Source: Hydrogenophaga sp. (GTDB taxonomy: Bacteria > Pseudomonadota > Gammaproteobacteria > Burkholderiales > Burkholderiaceae_C). Taken from it: 64,000 bases of DNA. The stretch is from NCBI RefSeq assembly GCF_025699295.1, contig NZ_JAILWB010000002.1:124001-188000 (forward strand), given 5' to 3'. The notes beneath the pieces were generated by a model. It had not been told where the DNA came from, made no database searches, and saw only the letters and a program-made list of their open reading frames with translations. Shown here one piece after another: positions 47,509-56,838 of the stretch (the stretch's first letter is position 1; the number at the start of each line of letters is the position of its first letter). The position numbers and the translations under genes were made by a program.

Positions 47509-47832
47509 TCAGTTGAGGGCAGATGTCGGTGCTGGGGGCCGAGCGCTGTTTTTCAAAGACAGGGTGATCGAGATGATCTGCGCTTTTTTGTTGGTTGACA
47601 CGGCAAAGCACTTTTTCCCGTAATTGCCATTCACGACGCTGGCGGTCGACTTCTCATCCTCAACAAAGAACTTGTGGCTTGCGGTGGCAAGCGCCAGGAT
47701 CTGAGACCGATCTTGATCGCTGATCGGCTGTCCGATTTGGCAGTTTTGCAGGATGCCGCTGAAGTGCAGGCGGGCTTGGTTGATGCTTGGGAAAGATTGA
47801 CCGGCGATTTGGACGGGGATAGGGGCGGGCAT
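47509..47832 (-). CDS. DUF3223-like small protein
   Basis: 107 residues from the ATG at 47832 (AAGGAG 7 bases upstream). The pattern FPSINQARLHFSGILQNCQI, GQPISDQDRSQILALATASH, FFVEDEKSTASVVNGNYGKK resembles the DUF3223 fold, found alone or attached to nucleases and phage proteins; function unknown. The frame is open further upstream to 47925 but without a better start. Moderate confidence in the family. Confidence 0.6.
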   Translation of the reverse strand: MPAPIPVQIAGQSFPSINQARLHFSGILQNCQIGQPISDQDRSQILALATASHKFFVEDEKSTASVVNGNYGKKCFAVSTNKKAQIISITLSLKNSARPPAPTSALN

Positions 47833-48113
47833 GTTGAACTCCTTGAAGAAAAAACGAGCGTTTGGGGTGGTTCTCCATAAGAATGGTTTCCACATCATTG
47901 GCCGTATCAATAGAGAATTGATCAACTGAGTCGCTGCTCAGACCGCATACCGAAAAGAGTATTGCTATGAATTTCAGAGCAACCTCATCTGGTGTGATTG
48001 CCTTCGCTTGCTGCTGCCCGGAGGCGAGTCATATTCATCAAAAAATGGATGTGCACTCGTTGGAAGGTGCTCGCAGGAGTTGAACGCGAGGCGCTTCACC
48101 CCCATAATTCAAC

Positions 48114-48192
48114 TGGGCTTTCTAGAGCCCATCCTCCCTGAGGCGTCCTATGACGCCTTTGACTGCCCGGCCTATGGCCGGGCATCTTTTTT
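48114..48192 (+). terminator. Three consecutive hairpins, the last a rho-independent terminator
   Basis: GGGCT..AGCCC (48115-48130), AGGCGTC-CTAT-GACGCCT (48141-48158) and GCCCGGCC-TAT-GGCCGGGC (48165-48183) follow one another; the last runs into TTTTTT. They precede the nuclease gene, so that gene may be controlled by attenuation, or they may close an upstream transcript. Confidence 0.65.
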
Positions 48193-48205
48193 GTGGAAAT
48201 GCGAT

Positions 48206-48727
48206 TTGTCTGTTTACCCCAACCTGTTCAGGCTTCTGATCGTCGGCCTGCTGGCCAACACGCTGTCATTCAGTGTTTGGGCACAAAACCTGGTCGGCGA
48301 GGTGGTAGCGATCGCTGATGGAGACACCCTGACGGTGCTGGATGCCGACCGTGTGCAGCACAAGATCCGTTTGGCTGGAATCGATGCCCCTGAGCGGAAG
48401 CAGCCGTTTGGTCAGCGCTCTCGCCAGATGCTTGCGGACCTGGTGTTTCGCAAGCAAGTAGAGGTCTTGACCGAGAAGAAAGACCGTTACGGGCGAACCA
48501 TCGGCAAGGTCATGCATCAAGGGCGAGATGTGAATCTCATCCTGGTGGCCCAAGGGATGGCTTGGCACTACAAGCAATACGCACGAGAGCAGAGTGCAAT
48601 CGATCGGCAGCTATATGCACAGGCAGAAGATGAAGCTCGAGCCCAAAGGCGAGGGCTGTGGGCTGATTCCCATCCGATTCCGCCTTGGAGCTGGCGCTCT
48701 GGCGAGCGTGGTGCCAGTCCACAATAG
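48206..48727 (+). CDS. Secreted/periplasmic thermonuclease (SNase domain)
   Basis: About 173 residues. A signal peptide (LFRLLIVGLLANTLSFSVWA) is followed by a complete SNase OB-fold domain: VVAIADGDTLTVLDA, IRLAGIDAPERKQPFG (Asp and the catalytic Arg), a helix with QVEVLTEKKDRYGRTIGKV (Glu/Asp and Arg), and the C-terminal Trp helix (GMAWHYKQYA, RRGLWA). Such enzymes cut DNA and RNA with Ca2+. The start is a TTG (48206, or 48191), since no in-frame ATG fits the signal peptide. It lies just upstream of the split asparaginase gene, in convergent orientation. Confidence 0.85.
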   Translation: MSVYPNLFRLLIVGLLANTLSFSVWAQNLVGEVVAIADGDTLTVLDADRVQHKIRLAGIDAPERKQPFGQRSRQMLADLVFRKQVEVLTEKKDRYGRTIGKVMHQGRDVNLILVAQGMAWHYKQYAREQSAIDRQLYAQAEDEARAQRRGLWADSHPIPPWSWRSGERGASPQ

Positions 48728-48766
48728 GTCATTGCAAAGACCAGCCCGGGGTGAGCCTAAAAAAGC

Positions 48767-49069
48767 TCAACCGCCCTGGGCCGAGGACGACTCCCGGTTT
48801 CGATCGACTGGCTCGACCTTGACGGATTCTGCCCGGGACCTGGCCTGCTTCAGCATCAAAAGGATCCTTGCCTTCACCGGTGAGAGGTCACTTCCAAGAG
48901 CGGGGGGCGTATTGTCGTTTTCAATTTGCCAGCCACGACTACAGCGGCTGGCGCGCCAAACCTCTATTCCGTAGGTATGCGCCCTGAGCAGTGAGTTTTC
49001 TAACCTGAGGTGCACAGTTCCATTGCCAGTGGCGCAGACAACAATGCCGTCGATCCGAGCGGCTTCACT
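48767..49069 (-). pseudogene. L-asparaginase, C-terminal fragment (split by IS66)
   Basis: On the minus strand the frame reads AARIDGIVVCATGNGTVHLR directly from the IS edge, then LLRAHTYGIEVWRASRCSRG and on to the stop at 48767. The block GIVVCATGNGTVH is the C-terminal domain signature of type I/II asparaginases. It joins in frame with the N-terminal part at 52071-52858 (…VLEALLNASEA) once the IS and one copy of its 8-bp duplication are removed. Confidence 0.85.
49062..49069. repeat. Target-site duplication of the IS66 element (left)
   Basis: GCTTCACT, repeated exactly at 52071-52078. Eight bases is the usual length for IS66. Confidence 0.92.
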
Positions 49070-49130
49070 GTAAGCGTGGCCTCAAGGCCCTTGTTGTGAA
49101 GCTGGCAGGGGCCCGGCAGCATGTGTCCAT

Positions 49131-49526
49131 ATGCAGGACAGTGGACATACCCCTGAGTGGAACGGGCCGAAGGTTGAGCGCACCCTTGGCAACGGCAAGC
49201 ACATCTATTTCTCGGCCTTCAAGGCTTGGCTGGTCGATCAGGCCAGCAGACCAGGCGCCTCCGTCTCGGGCCTGGCGCTGCGCAACGGCGTCAACGCCAA
49301 TCTGCTTCGTCACTGGATCAAGCTAGGACATTGGCAGTCCGGCTCACCGACGCTGTTGCCCGTCACCGTTGTGGGGGCGCCGCCCTGTGCCGATGTGGTG
49401 GCGACCACCGTTGCCCAACCATCCTCGGGGACGGTGGAGATCGAATTGTGCGGTGCCGTCATCCGCCTGAGCGGTCAGGTCGATGCCGCGCAACTGAGGA
49501 CGGTGCTGACCGCGTTGCGCGCATGA
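49131..49526 (+). CDS. tnpA: IS66 accessory protein TnpA
   Basis: 131 residues, with an HTH-like segment (LVDQASRPGASVSGLALRNG then VNANLLRHWIKLG) and the late VEIELCGAVIRLSGQVDAAQ strand region typical of IS66 TnpA. It overlaps tnpB by 4 bp. Confidence 0.88.
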   Translation: MQDSGHTPEWNGPKVERTLGNGKHIYFSAFKAWLVDQASRPGASVSGLALRNGVNANLLRHWIKLGHWQSGSPTLLPVTVVGAPPCADVVATTVAQPSSGTVEIELCGAVIRLSGQVDAAQLRTVLTALRA

Positions 49527-49870
49527 TTGGCTTGCCAGCGAACACGCGGGTGTGGATCGTGGCCGGACACACCGACATGCGCAAGGGCTTCGATGGCCTG
49601 GCTGCGATGGTGCAGACTGCGCTGAGCGAGAACCCGTTCAGTGGCCACGTCTTCGTCTTCCGCGGCCGGCGCGGCGACATCATCAAGGTGCTGTGGTTCG
49701 ATGGCCAGGGCCTGCTGCTGCTGAGCAAGCGACTCGAACGCGGGCGTTTCGTCTGGCCCCAAGCCTCGGGCGGTGGCGTATCGCTGACACCGGCACAGTT
49801 GTCGATGCTGCTCGAAGGCATCGATTGGCGCATGCCGGCGCGCACGCATCGGCCAGAGCTGGCTGCGTAG
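49523..49870 (+). CDS. tnpB: IS66 accessory protein TnpB
   Basis: 115 residues with the strongly conserved TnpB sequence: [40 protein letters not shown] and [17 protein letters not shown]. It is required with TnpA for IS66 transposition; its mechanism is unclear. Confidence 0.95.
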   Translation: MIGLPANTRVWIVAGHTDMRKGFDGLAAMVQTALSENPFSGHVFVFRGRRGDIIKVLWFDGQGLLLLSKRLERGRFVWPQASGGGVSLTPAQLSMLLEGIDWRMPARTHRPELAA

Positions 49871-49910
49871 GGGCGCTGTTGCGGGTGATTCCCGATCATC
49901 TGCTGCGCAG

Positions 49911-51503
49911 GTGAGCGGCACAATCGAGGCCGTGTCGACAGCTACCCCATCACAGCCGAGCCGAGAAGAGTTGCTGCGCATCATCGAGGCGCGCGATACC
50001 GAGGTGGCGCTGCTCAAGCTGATGGTCGATAAGCTCAAGTTGCAACTGCTGCGTCGCATGCGCGCCGAGTTCGGCCACTCCAGCGAACAGTGGGCGGCAC
50101 AAATGCCTTTGATCGATGGCGGCGATGCCGCCATGGCCTCCCGATCCAAGCTCGCATCGACACAGACACCAGCCAACGACGCGCAGATCGACCGCAGTCT
50201 GCCGGCACAGCTGCCGCGTGATGTCCAGGAACATCGGCCTGAGGTCAGCGACAGTCACCACGACAGTGCGGGTCAGCCCTGCGGCTGCACGGCGTGCGGT
50301 GCCCGGTTGCGCAAGATCGGGCAAGACGTCTCCGAGCAGCTGGAGTACGTGCCGGCGCACTTCAAGGTGATCCGGCATGTACGGCCCAAGCTGGTCTGTA
50401 TGGCTTGCCAGACGATCTTCCAGGCCTGCGCACCCAGCCGCCCGATTGCGCGCGGCGTGGCCGGCGCCGGCCTGCTGGCCCATGTGCTGGTCTCCAAGTA
50501 TTGCGACCACCTGCCCTTGTACCGTCAAAGCGGCATCTATGCCCGCAGCGGTGTTGAGCTGGACCGCTCCACGCTGGCCGGCTGGGTCGAGCAGGCCGAT
50601 CAGTTGCTGGACCCGCTGGTGGCGGCGCTGGGGCGCTACACCTTGGCGGCGGCCAAGATCCACGCAGACGACACGCCGGTGCCGGTGCTGCAGCCCGGAC
50701 GAGGCAAGACCAAGACCGGGCGCTTGTGGGTATACGTCAGAGACGACCGCCCGATCGGTTCGAGCGAGCCTCCTGCGGCCTGGTACCAGTACACGCCAGA
50801 CCGAAAGGGCGAACACCCACAGCGGCACTTGCGACGCTACCGGGGCATCCTGCAGGCGGACGCCTATGGCGGTTGGGGCAAGCTCTACGGCTCAGGCCAG
50901 ATCACCGAGGCCGCTTGCTGGGCCCACGCGCGCAGGCCATGGTGGGATCTGTACCTCAGCAGCGGCCGCGACGAGACCTCCATCGCGGCGCAGGCCCTGC
51001 GGCGCATCGCCCAGCTGTATGCGATCGAGCGTGAGATCCGAGGGCAGCCACCAGAGGTGCGACGAGTCCAACGCCAGGCACGGGCGAGCCCGCTGCTGCA
51101 GGAGATGCACGCCTGGCTGAGCCACCTGCTGGGGCGGGTGTCGGCCAAATCGGAACTGGCGCAAGCCATCGGCTACAGCCTCACGCGCTGGCAGGCCCTG
51201 ACGCACTATTGCGATGACGGCCGTATCGAGATGGACAACAACGCCGCCGAGCGAGCGCTGCGTGGGGTGGCCTTGGGTCGGGGCAACTACCTGTTCATGG
51301 GCTCGGACGCTGGCGGCGAGCGCGCGGCCGCGATCTACAGCCTGGTGCAGACAGCCAAGCTCAATGGTCTGGATCCCGAGGCCTACCTGCGCGAGGTGCT
51401 CAGCCGCATTGCCGAGCACCCCATCAACCGCATCGATGAGCTGTTGCCCTGGAACCTGATGCAGTCAGGAGCCAACCGGGCACAGCAGCGCCGGGCAGCA
51501 TGA
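49911..51503 (+). CDS. tnpC: IS66 transposase TnpC
   Basis: 530 residues from GTG. Coiled-coil start ([20 protein letters not shown]), zinc-finger-like [10 protein letters not shown], then the DDE domain: [20 protein letters not shown] (first Asp), [13 protein letters not shown] (second Asp), and the Glu in [20 protein letters not shown]. Intact. Confidence 0.95.
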   Translation: MSGTIEAVSTATPSQPSREELLRIIEARDTEVALLKLMVDKLKLQLLRRMRAEFGHSSEQWAAQMPLIDGGDAAMASRSKLASTQTPANDAQIDRSLPAQLPRDVQEHRPEVSDSHHDSAGQPCGCTACGARLRKIGQDVSEQLEYVPAHFKVIRHVRPKLVCMACQTIFQACAPSRPIARGVAGAGLLAHVLVSKYCDHLPLYRQSGIYARSGVELDRSTLAGWVEQADQLLDPLVAALGRYTLAAAKIHADDTPVPVLQPGRGKTKTGRLWVYVRDDRPIGSSEPPAAWYQYTPDRKGEHPQRHLRRYRGILQADAYGGWGKLYGSGQITEAACWAHARRPWWDLYLSSGRDETSIAAQALRRIAQLYAIEREIRGQPPEVRRVQRQARASPLLQEMHAWLSHLLGRVSAKSELAQAIGYSLTRWQALTHYCDDGRIEMDNNAAERALRGVALGRGNYLFMGSDAGGERAAAIYSLVQTAKLNGLDPEAYLREVLSRIAEHPINRIDELLPWNLMQSGANRAQQRRAA

Positions 51504-52024
51504 GCGCACCCGGCATCGACCCGCGGGTGCTGGACGCCCTGCAGAACGCCAGCAGCCTGGAGCTGTTCCAGCTGAGCACGCTCATCGAGCGACTGCTGGC
51601 CGATCCGCGGCGCATCATTGCCGTGCGCAAGGACATGCACCTGGGGCAGACGGTGCGCTTTGTGGACTGGCGCGATGGCAGCCTGCGACAGGGCAAGGTC
51701 GTGGCCATGCGCGAGACACAGGTCACGTTGCAGGACTTGCGAGAACGCAAGGAGTGGAAGCTTCCCTACGCCGCGATTGAGCCGCCGCAACCTGATGATC
51801 CTGCGGCACCTGCTCAAGCCCAGGCGCCAGAGCCGCCAGCTGCGCCGCGACCGACGCGCAACGACTTTCGCTGCGGCGAGAAGGTGGCCTTCGAGGACAA
51901 GTACCTGCAGACGGTGGTGGGCACCATCGTGCGCATCAACAGCCGTACAGCCACCATCGATCCCGGCGACGGCACCCATTGGCGCGTCGGCTTCGCCCTG
52001 CTGCGCCACGTCGTCGACGTCTGA
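51500..52024 (+). CDS. Fourth gene of the IS66 element, small Tudor/KOW-like protein
   Basis: 174 residues. It begins [20 protein letters not shown]. Two beta-rich units ([20 protein letters not shown] and [20 protein letters not shown]) around a Pro-rich linker resemble paired SH3/KOW-type barrels. The start overlaps the tnpC stop, and the stop lies 46 bp before the IS end, so it belongs to the element. I recall similar passenger genes in a subset of IS66 elements; role unknown. Confidence 0.75.
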   Translation: MSAPGIDPRVLDALQNASSLELFQLSTLIERLLADPRRIIAVRKDMHLGQTVRFVDWRDGSLRQGKVVAMRETQVTLQDLRERKEWKLPYAAIEPPQPDDPAAPAQAQAPEPPAAPRPTRNDFRCGEKVAFEDKYLQTVVGTIVRINSRTATIDPGDGTHWRVGFALLRHVVDV

Positions 52025-52070
52025 CCAACCCTCGTCCTCCTCGTCAAGAGGGTGTTGAGGCGACGCTTAC

Positions 52071-52858
52071 GCTTCACTTGCGTTCAGCAGTGCTTCCAGG
52101 ACGGTGGCGCATACGCCCGCATGGCTCGCCACAATTACAACGATCGGCCATTCGTGTGGTTTGCCAAGTGTCCCAATATGGAAACTTCCAGCTGTGATGT
52201 AGCCAGGCCAGATCTTTGCATGCCTTATTCGTCCATTCACCACGTAGCCGCAGGGGCCAGCGTCGCCGGAGTCGAAGGCGTCCAGGCGATGCGAGTGCAC
52301 TTTCTGTATGAAGCGCGGGTCATGGATCCTGCCGTCAGTTACCACGCTCACTCCACTCATATTGTCCGAGCTTGCGACGATCAGAGCGTCAGCCAGGTTC
52401 TTTGGGCCGTCAGGCGCAAAGGCCGAGGCAGGGCGCATGGCACATGTCAAGACGACGGGTTTTTCCGTTGGCAGAACACATTGAAGGAAGAACGCAGTTT
52501 CCTCAATGGTGTCTGTCCCGTGGGTAATGACCACGCCGGCGACGTCATCTTGGCGCAGCCAGTGAACACAGCGCCAAGCTAGGACATACCAGGTCTCATG
52601 GTCCATGTCCTTGCTATCGAGCTGCGCGACTTGCTCAGTCTCAAGGTGATAACCAGCGGGAATAGGCAGCGAACTGACCAAGTCCTCGACCCCGAGGACT
52701 CCTGTAACGTACTGCGAATCGGCATGCGGATCAAGTCCACTGCCGGCGATCGTTCCGCCGGTTCCCAGAACGATGAGCCTTTGAGGATGGGCGGAGCCTG
52801 AGCCAGGCACCGTCGTGAGTGCCCTTGGATGGGAGTCCTCGGGTGTGTACGCAACCAT
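52071..52858 (-). pseudogene. L-asparaginase, N-terminal fragment (split by IS66)
   Basis: The first about 263 residues of an asparaginase: RLIVLGTGGTIAGSG (first catalytic Thr), VVITHGTDTIEETAFFL (the TDT motif with second Thr and Asp), and LTCAMRPASAFAPDGPKNLA. No signal peptide, so cytoplasmic. The frame ends in a stop supplied by the IS end. The rest lies at 48767-49069. The start overlaps the ABC ATPase gene closely, so it was the last gene of the aspartate/asparagine operon. The truncated protein lacks the C-terminal domain and is probably inactive. Confidence 0.88.
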
Positions 52859-52860
52859 GA

Positions 52861-53622
52861 TCAGACGATCAGCTTGCCCAGGAACGACTTCAGGCGGTCA
52901 TGCTGCGGAGACTGGAACATCTGTTCCGCCGTGCCCATCTCTAGGATCTGGCCTTGGTCCATGAAGATCACGCGGTCGGCTACTTCGCGAGCAAAGCCCA
53001 TCTCGTGGGTAACGCAAATCATGGTCATGCCATCGTTGGCTAGTGACACCATTGTGTCCAGGACTTCCTTGACCATCTCCGGGTCCAGTGCCGAGGTAGG
53101 CTCGTCAAAGAGCATCAGCGCCGGCTGCATGCACAACGCTCGCGCGATCGCCACCCGCTGCTGCTGCCCACCGGAAAGCTGGCTGGGGTACTTCTGCGCC
53201 TGGTCACCGATGTGCACCCGCTCCAGGAGTTGCATGGCCCGGGCTTGCGCCGTGGCCGTGGCTTCTCCCTTGGACTGGATGGGGCCGATGGTGCAGTTCT
53301 CCAGCACCGTGAGGTGAGGAAAGAGGTTGAAGCTCTGGAACACCATGCCGATGCTCTGGCGGGCCATTGCCTTCTGGCGCTCGGACTTGCCCAGCGGCTT
53401 CCCTTCAAAGCGGATGTCGCCTTGCTGAAAATCCTCGAGCTGGTTGACGCAGCGGATCAGCGAGGACTTGCCCGACCCCGAGGGGCCGCAAATCACGATC
53501 CGCTCCCCCTGTCTTACTGTCAGGTCGATGCCCCGCAGCACGTGGAACTGCCCATACCATTTCTGCAGGCCCGTCACTTCGAGCAAAGCGGGCGCCGCAA
53601 CATTGTTTTCAACCGTACTCAT
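52861..53622 (-). CDS. Polar amino-acid ABC transporter, ATP-binding protein
   Basis: 253 residues of the GlnQ/AapP class. Walker [18 protein letters not shown]-loop region [20 protein letters not shown], signature [15 protein letters not shown], Walker [21 protein letters not shown], and the His-loop [16 protein letters not shown]. It is 1 bp from the upstream permease gene. With the two permeases and the binding protein it forms a complete importer of acidic/neutral polar amino acids. Confidence 0.95.
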   Translation of the reverse strand: MSTVENNVAAPALLEVTGLQKWYGQFHVLRGIDLTVRQGERIVICGPSGSGKSSLIRCVNQLEDFQQGDIRFEGKPLGKSERQKAMARQSIGMVFQSFNLFPHLTVLENCTIGPIQSKGEATATAQARAMQLLERVHIGDQAQKYPSQLSGGQQQRVAIARALCMQPALMLFDEPTSALDPEMVKEVLDTMVSLANDGMTMICVTHEMGFAREVADRVIFMDQGQILEMGTAEQMFQSPQHDRLKSFLGKLIV

Positions 53623-53623
53623 C

Positions 53624-54748
53624 TCAACGTCCTTTCTTCAGCCTGGCCTCCAGCCAGCGGCTGTAGCGAGACATCGAGAAGCAAAACACAAAATAGATCG
53701 CACCCACGAACAGGTAGAGCTCCAGACCGAAGCCCTGCCACAGTGGGTCGGCCACCGACCGCTTGGCGGCGGTCATCAGATCGAAGATGCCGACCACCAC
53801 CACGATCGACGTGGCCTTGAAGAAACCGATGAAGGTGTTCACGATGCCGGGAATGGAGATGCGCAGAGCTTGCGGAAGGACGATCAGAATCATCTTCTTC
53901 CAGTAGCGCATGCCCAAGGCGTCAGCGGCTTCTTCCTGCCCCTTGGGGATCGCTTGCAAGCCTCCGCGTATGACTTCCGCAAGATAGGCCGCGGCGAACA
54001 GCGCGATGGCCACCTGCACCCGCAGCAGCTTGGACACCGTGACGTCTTGCGGCAGGAACAGCGGGAACATCACGCTGGCCATGAAGAGCACCACGACCAG
54101 CGGAATGGACCGGACCAACTCGATGTAGGCCACGGCGCACGCCTTGACCGCGGGGTATGACTGCGAGCGGCGGGCCAGTGCGAGCAGCACCCCGAGCGGG
54201 AAGCCGCAGGTAAGGCCGAACGCCGACAGGAACAAGGTGACGGGCAGCCCCCCCCAACTGTCCGATGGCACCGACGACAGGCCGGCGACGCCGCCCCACA
54301 TCAGCGCTGCGATCAAGGATCCCACCACTACCCAGGCCACGACAAGCGCGCGGCGCTGGAAGCGGGGCACGGCCGAAACCGCCAGCAGCAGGACGGTGAG
54401 CACCGACGCCACGGCGGGTCGCCATTGCTCGTCGTAGGGGTACAGGCCGAAGATGATCAGCCGCCATTTCTCGGAAACGACCGCCCAGCACGCACCGTCG
54501 CCTTCGACGGCGCGGCACTGCGTCAGTGCGTCGGCACCGCCCAGAAAAACCGCCTTCAACAAGGCCCATTGGAAGAAATAGCTTCCCCACCATACGACCA
54601 GTCCAACCATCAGCACGGTCAGGGCCGAGCTGACCCCGGTGCCGAAAAGCGCGGTGCGCAGGCCCTGTATCCAGCCTGATTTCTCGGCGGGGCGCGCAAG
54701 GGCTTCCCGGACGGTGTGGCTCACGAAATGAAACGATGATGAACTCAT
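53624..54748 (-). CDS. Amino-acid ABC transporter permease (AapM-like)
   Basis: 374 residues. The long N-terminal extension with extra membrane segments and the central [21 protein letters not shown] fit AapM/BztC-type permeases. The EAA loop is [20 protein letters not shown] then [20 protein letters not shown], and the C-terminal [19 protein letters not shown] is characteristic. Partner of the 54756-55754 permease. Confidence 0.93.
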   Translation of the reverse strand: MSSSSFHFVSHTVREALARPAEKSGWIQGLRTALFGTGVSSALTVLMVGLVVWWGSYFFQWALLKAVFLGGADALTQCRAVEGDGACWAVVSEKWRLIIFGLYPYDEQWRPAVASVLTVLLLAVSAVPRFQRRALVVAWVVVGSLIAALMWGGVAGLSSVPSDSWGGLPVTLFLSAFGLTCGFPLGVLLALARRSQSYPAVKACAVAYIELVRSIPLVVVLFMASVMFPLFLPQDVTVSKLLRVQVAIALFAAAYLAEVIRGGLQAIPKGQEEAADALGMRYWKKMILIVLPQALRISIPGIVNTFIGFFKATSIVVVVGIFDLMTAAKRSVADPLWQGFGLELYLFVGAIYFVFCFSMSRYSRWLEARLKKGR

Positions 54749-54755
54749 GACAGCA

Positions 54756-55754
54756 CTACCGTTCCTTCAAAGCAAACCTGCGATTGACCACCTCCATCAG
54801 CAGGCTGACGATCAGGCTGATGACGATGTAAAACAGTACGGTCAGGCTGATGACCTCGATGGCCTGGCCTGTCTCGAACAACACGGAGTTGCCGACACCC
54901 ACCAGATCCTGGTACCCGATCGCGACGGCCAGTGAACTATTTTTCAAGGCACCGAGGTACTCGCTCGTCAGGGGTGGAATGGCGACCCGTGTGCTCTGGG
55001 GAAAAACGATTCTCCAGAAGACTTTCCGGCGGTGCAGGCCGATGGCCTGGCCGGCCTCCCACTGGCCGTTTGGGATCGCCTGGATCGAGCCGCGAAAGAT
55101 TTCGGCCACAAAGGCGGCCGTGTACATCCCGATGCCGATGGCCAGGGCCCCATACTCGGGCGAAATGGAGATGCCGCTGACGATGTTGAAGCCTTCGACT
55201 GAGGGCATTTTGAAGACCCAGTTGCCGTCTTCCACCAGCCATCCCGGCAGGAAGATGCCGCGGTTGGAGATCATCAGCCAGTCGCCGATGTTGATCGCCT
55301 CCCGGGGACCGGGCAGCGAAAGGAACACCATGTACCAGATGGTGATGTGCAGCAGCACGGGCACATTGCGCATCAGATCGACGTATGCGGAACACAGCCA
55401 CCGGACTAAGGGGTTCGAGGACAAGCCGCCGGCGCCGACGAAGATGCCTATCACGGTGGCCAAGGCAATGCCCGCTGCGGCGATCTTGATGGTGTTGACG
55501 GCACCCACCATGAGCGCGCGCGCATAGGTGTCCACCCCGTCTTCGAAGGGAATAGAGGCATTGGTCACGGGTATGCGGGCAATCTGCTCGAGGAACCCGA
55601 AACCTGTCGCTACGCCCTTCTGGCTCAAGCTCGCGCTGGTAGCCTGAAGCGTCAGGAAGATCAACAGGCCTGCCAGCGCAAAGGCTGCCGCCTGCCACAT
55701 GACGTGGCGCATGGTGGCGGACAGCCCTCCGGCTTGAGATGAAGCGCCTGTCAT
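54756..55754 (-). CDS. Amino-acid ABC transporter permease (AapQ-like)
   Basis: 332 residues. VGAVNTIKIAAAGIALATVI, then LVRWLCSAYVDLMRNVPVLL, EAA loop TAAFVAEIFRGSIQAIPNGQ then WEAGQAIGLHRRKVFWRIVF, and YLGALKNSSLAVAIGYQDLV near the C-terminus. A long periplasmic loop in the middle (about 140-190) is typical of AapQ/BztB. Shorter than Rhizobium AapQ (about 400). Confidence 0.93.
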   Translation of the reverse strand: MTGASSQAGGLSATMRHVMWQAAAFALAGLLIFLTLQATSASLSQKGVATGFGFLEQIARIPVTNASIPFEDGVDTYARALMVGAVNTIKIAAAGIALATVIGIFVGAGGLSSNPLVRWLCSAYVDLMRNVPVLLHITIWYMVFLSLPGPREAINIGDWLMISNRGIFLPGWLVEDGNWVFKMPSVEGFNIVSGISISPEYGALAIGIGMYTAAFVAEIFRGSIQAIPNGQWEAGQAIGLHRRKVFWRIVFPQSTRVAIPPLTSEYLGALKNSSLAVAIGYQDLVGVGNSVLFETGQAIEVISLTVLFYIVISLIVSLLMEVVNRRFALKER

Positions 55755-55757
55755 TCT

Positions 55758-56786
55758 TCAGCGCAGAGGAGGCGCGTACTGCAGCCCGCCGTCGTTCCAC
55801 AGTCGGTTCTGGCCGCGTGGCACACCGCTGCTGGCGAAGTGGCGGGTCCACATCTCGCCATAGTTACCAACCGCCGCGATGACGTTGACGGCCCAGCTGT
55901 TGTCAAGCCCCATCGAGGCTCCGAGCTCGCCTTCGGTGCCCAGCAGGCGCTTGACGGCGGGGTCGTTCGTGTTGAAGGACTTCACGTTCGCCGCATTGAT
56001 GCCCATGGCCTCGGCCGTCACCATCGCATAGTGCGTGTAGCGTGCGATGTCGAACCAGCGCTCGTCGCCCTTGCGAACGGCGCCGCCCAGAGGTTCGTTG
56101 CTGATCACTTCAGGCAGCATCATGTATTTCTCGGTGTTCGCGCCCAGCGAGGTGCGGAACTTGGCCAGGTGAGACTGGTCGCTGACATAGGCGTCGCAGC
56201 GCTTGGCCAGGAAGGCTTTGCGCATTTCCTCACCTTCGGAAAAAGTGACGGGCTTGTAGCTGATCTTCAGCTTGGAGAAGTACTCCTGCGTGGTCACTTC
56301 TGCCGGGCCTGCCAGTACGCACACGCTCGCGCCCTTGAGTTCTTTGGCGGACTTAACCTTGAGTTCCGTGGGGACCAAGAAACCAACGCCATCGTAGTAG
56401 TGAACGCCTACAAATTGCGCGCCTGAGCGCGTTTCGCGCGTCATGGTCCAGGTGAAGTTGGCATAGACGACGTCCGCCTCGCCGCTCTGGAGAGCGGTCA
56501 GACGCTGTTGCGGGGTGAGCGACACGAATTTAACCTTGGAGGCGTCGCCGAACACGGCGGCAGCGATGGCGCGGCACGCATCGGCATCGATGCCTTGCAT
56601 CACCCCCTGGTTGTCAGGCAGAGAGAAGCCTGCGGACGACCCGATGACACCGCACACAAGGTGGCCTCTGGCCTTGACGGCATTGAGCGTCGGCGATTGG
56701 GCCGCCGCGCCCTGGGCCCATGCCGCAGTGCTGCTGGCCGCGACGATGGCTGCCGCGAACACAGATTTGCAGATCCATTTGTTCAT
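55758..56786 (-). CDS. Amino-acid ABC transporter substrate-binding protein (AapJ-like)
   Basis: 342 residues. Signal peptide (VFAAAIVAASSTAAWAQ) then the SBP_bac_3 domain: LNAVKARGHLVCGVIGSSAG, FSLPDNQGVMQGIDADACRA, VKFVSLTPQQRLTALQSGEA, DVVYANFTWTMTRETRSG. The last pattern (NFTWTMTR) is typical of AapJ/BztA, binding proteins for glutamate, aspartate, glutamine and asparagine. ATG at 56786 with GGAG upstream. First transporter gene after nadX. Confidence 0.94.
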   Translation of the reverse strand: MNKWICKSVFAAAIVAASSTAAWAQGAAAQSPTLNAVKARGHLVCGVIGSSAGFSLPDNQGVMQGIDADACRAIAAAVFGDASKVKFVSLTPQQRLTALQSGEADVVYANFTWTMTRETRSGAQFVGVHYYDGVGFLVPTELKVKSAKELKGASVCVLAGPAEVTTQEYFSKLKISYKPVTFSEGEEMRKAFLAKRCDAYVSDQSHLAKFRTSLGANTEKYMMLPEVISNEPLGGAVRKGDERWFDIARYTHYAMVTAEAMGINAANVKSFNTNDPAVKRLLGTEGELGASMGLDNSWAVNVIAAVGNYGEMWTRHFASSGVPRGQNRLWNDGGLQYAPPLR

Positions 56787-56838
56787 GATTTCTCCGTGGT
56801 GAAATGCGGAACTTCCGCGTTGACGTGCCCAGGTTTTC

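Larger units (their letters stand above)
49070..52070 (+). mobile_element. IS66-family insertion sequence (3,001 bp)
   Basis: Complete element. The ends are inverted: GTAAGCGTGGCCTCAA at the left and GTAAGCGTCGCCTCAA (inverse strand) at the right. An 8-bp duplication GCTTCACT flanks it. It carries tnpA, tnpB and tnpC plus a fourth gene. It splits the asparaginase gene. Confidence 0.95.
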
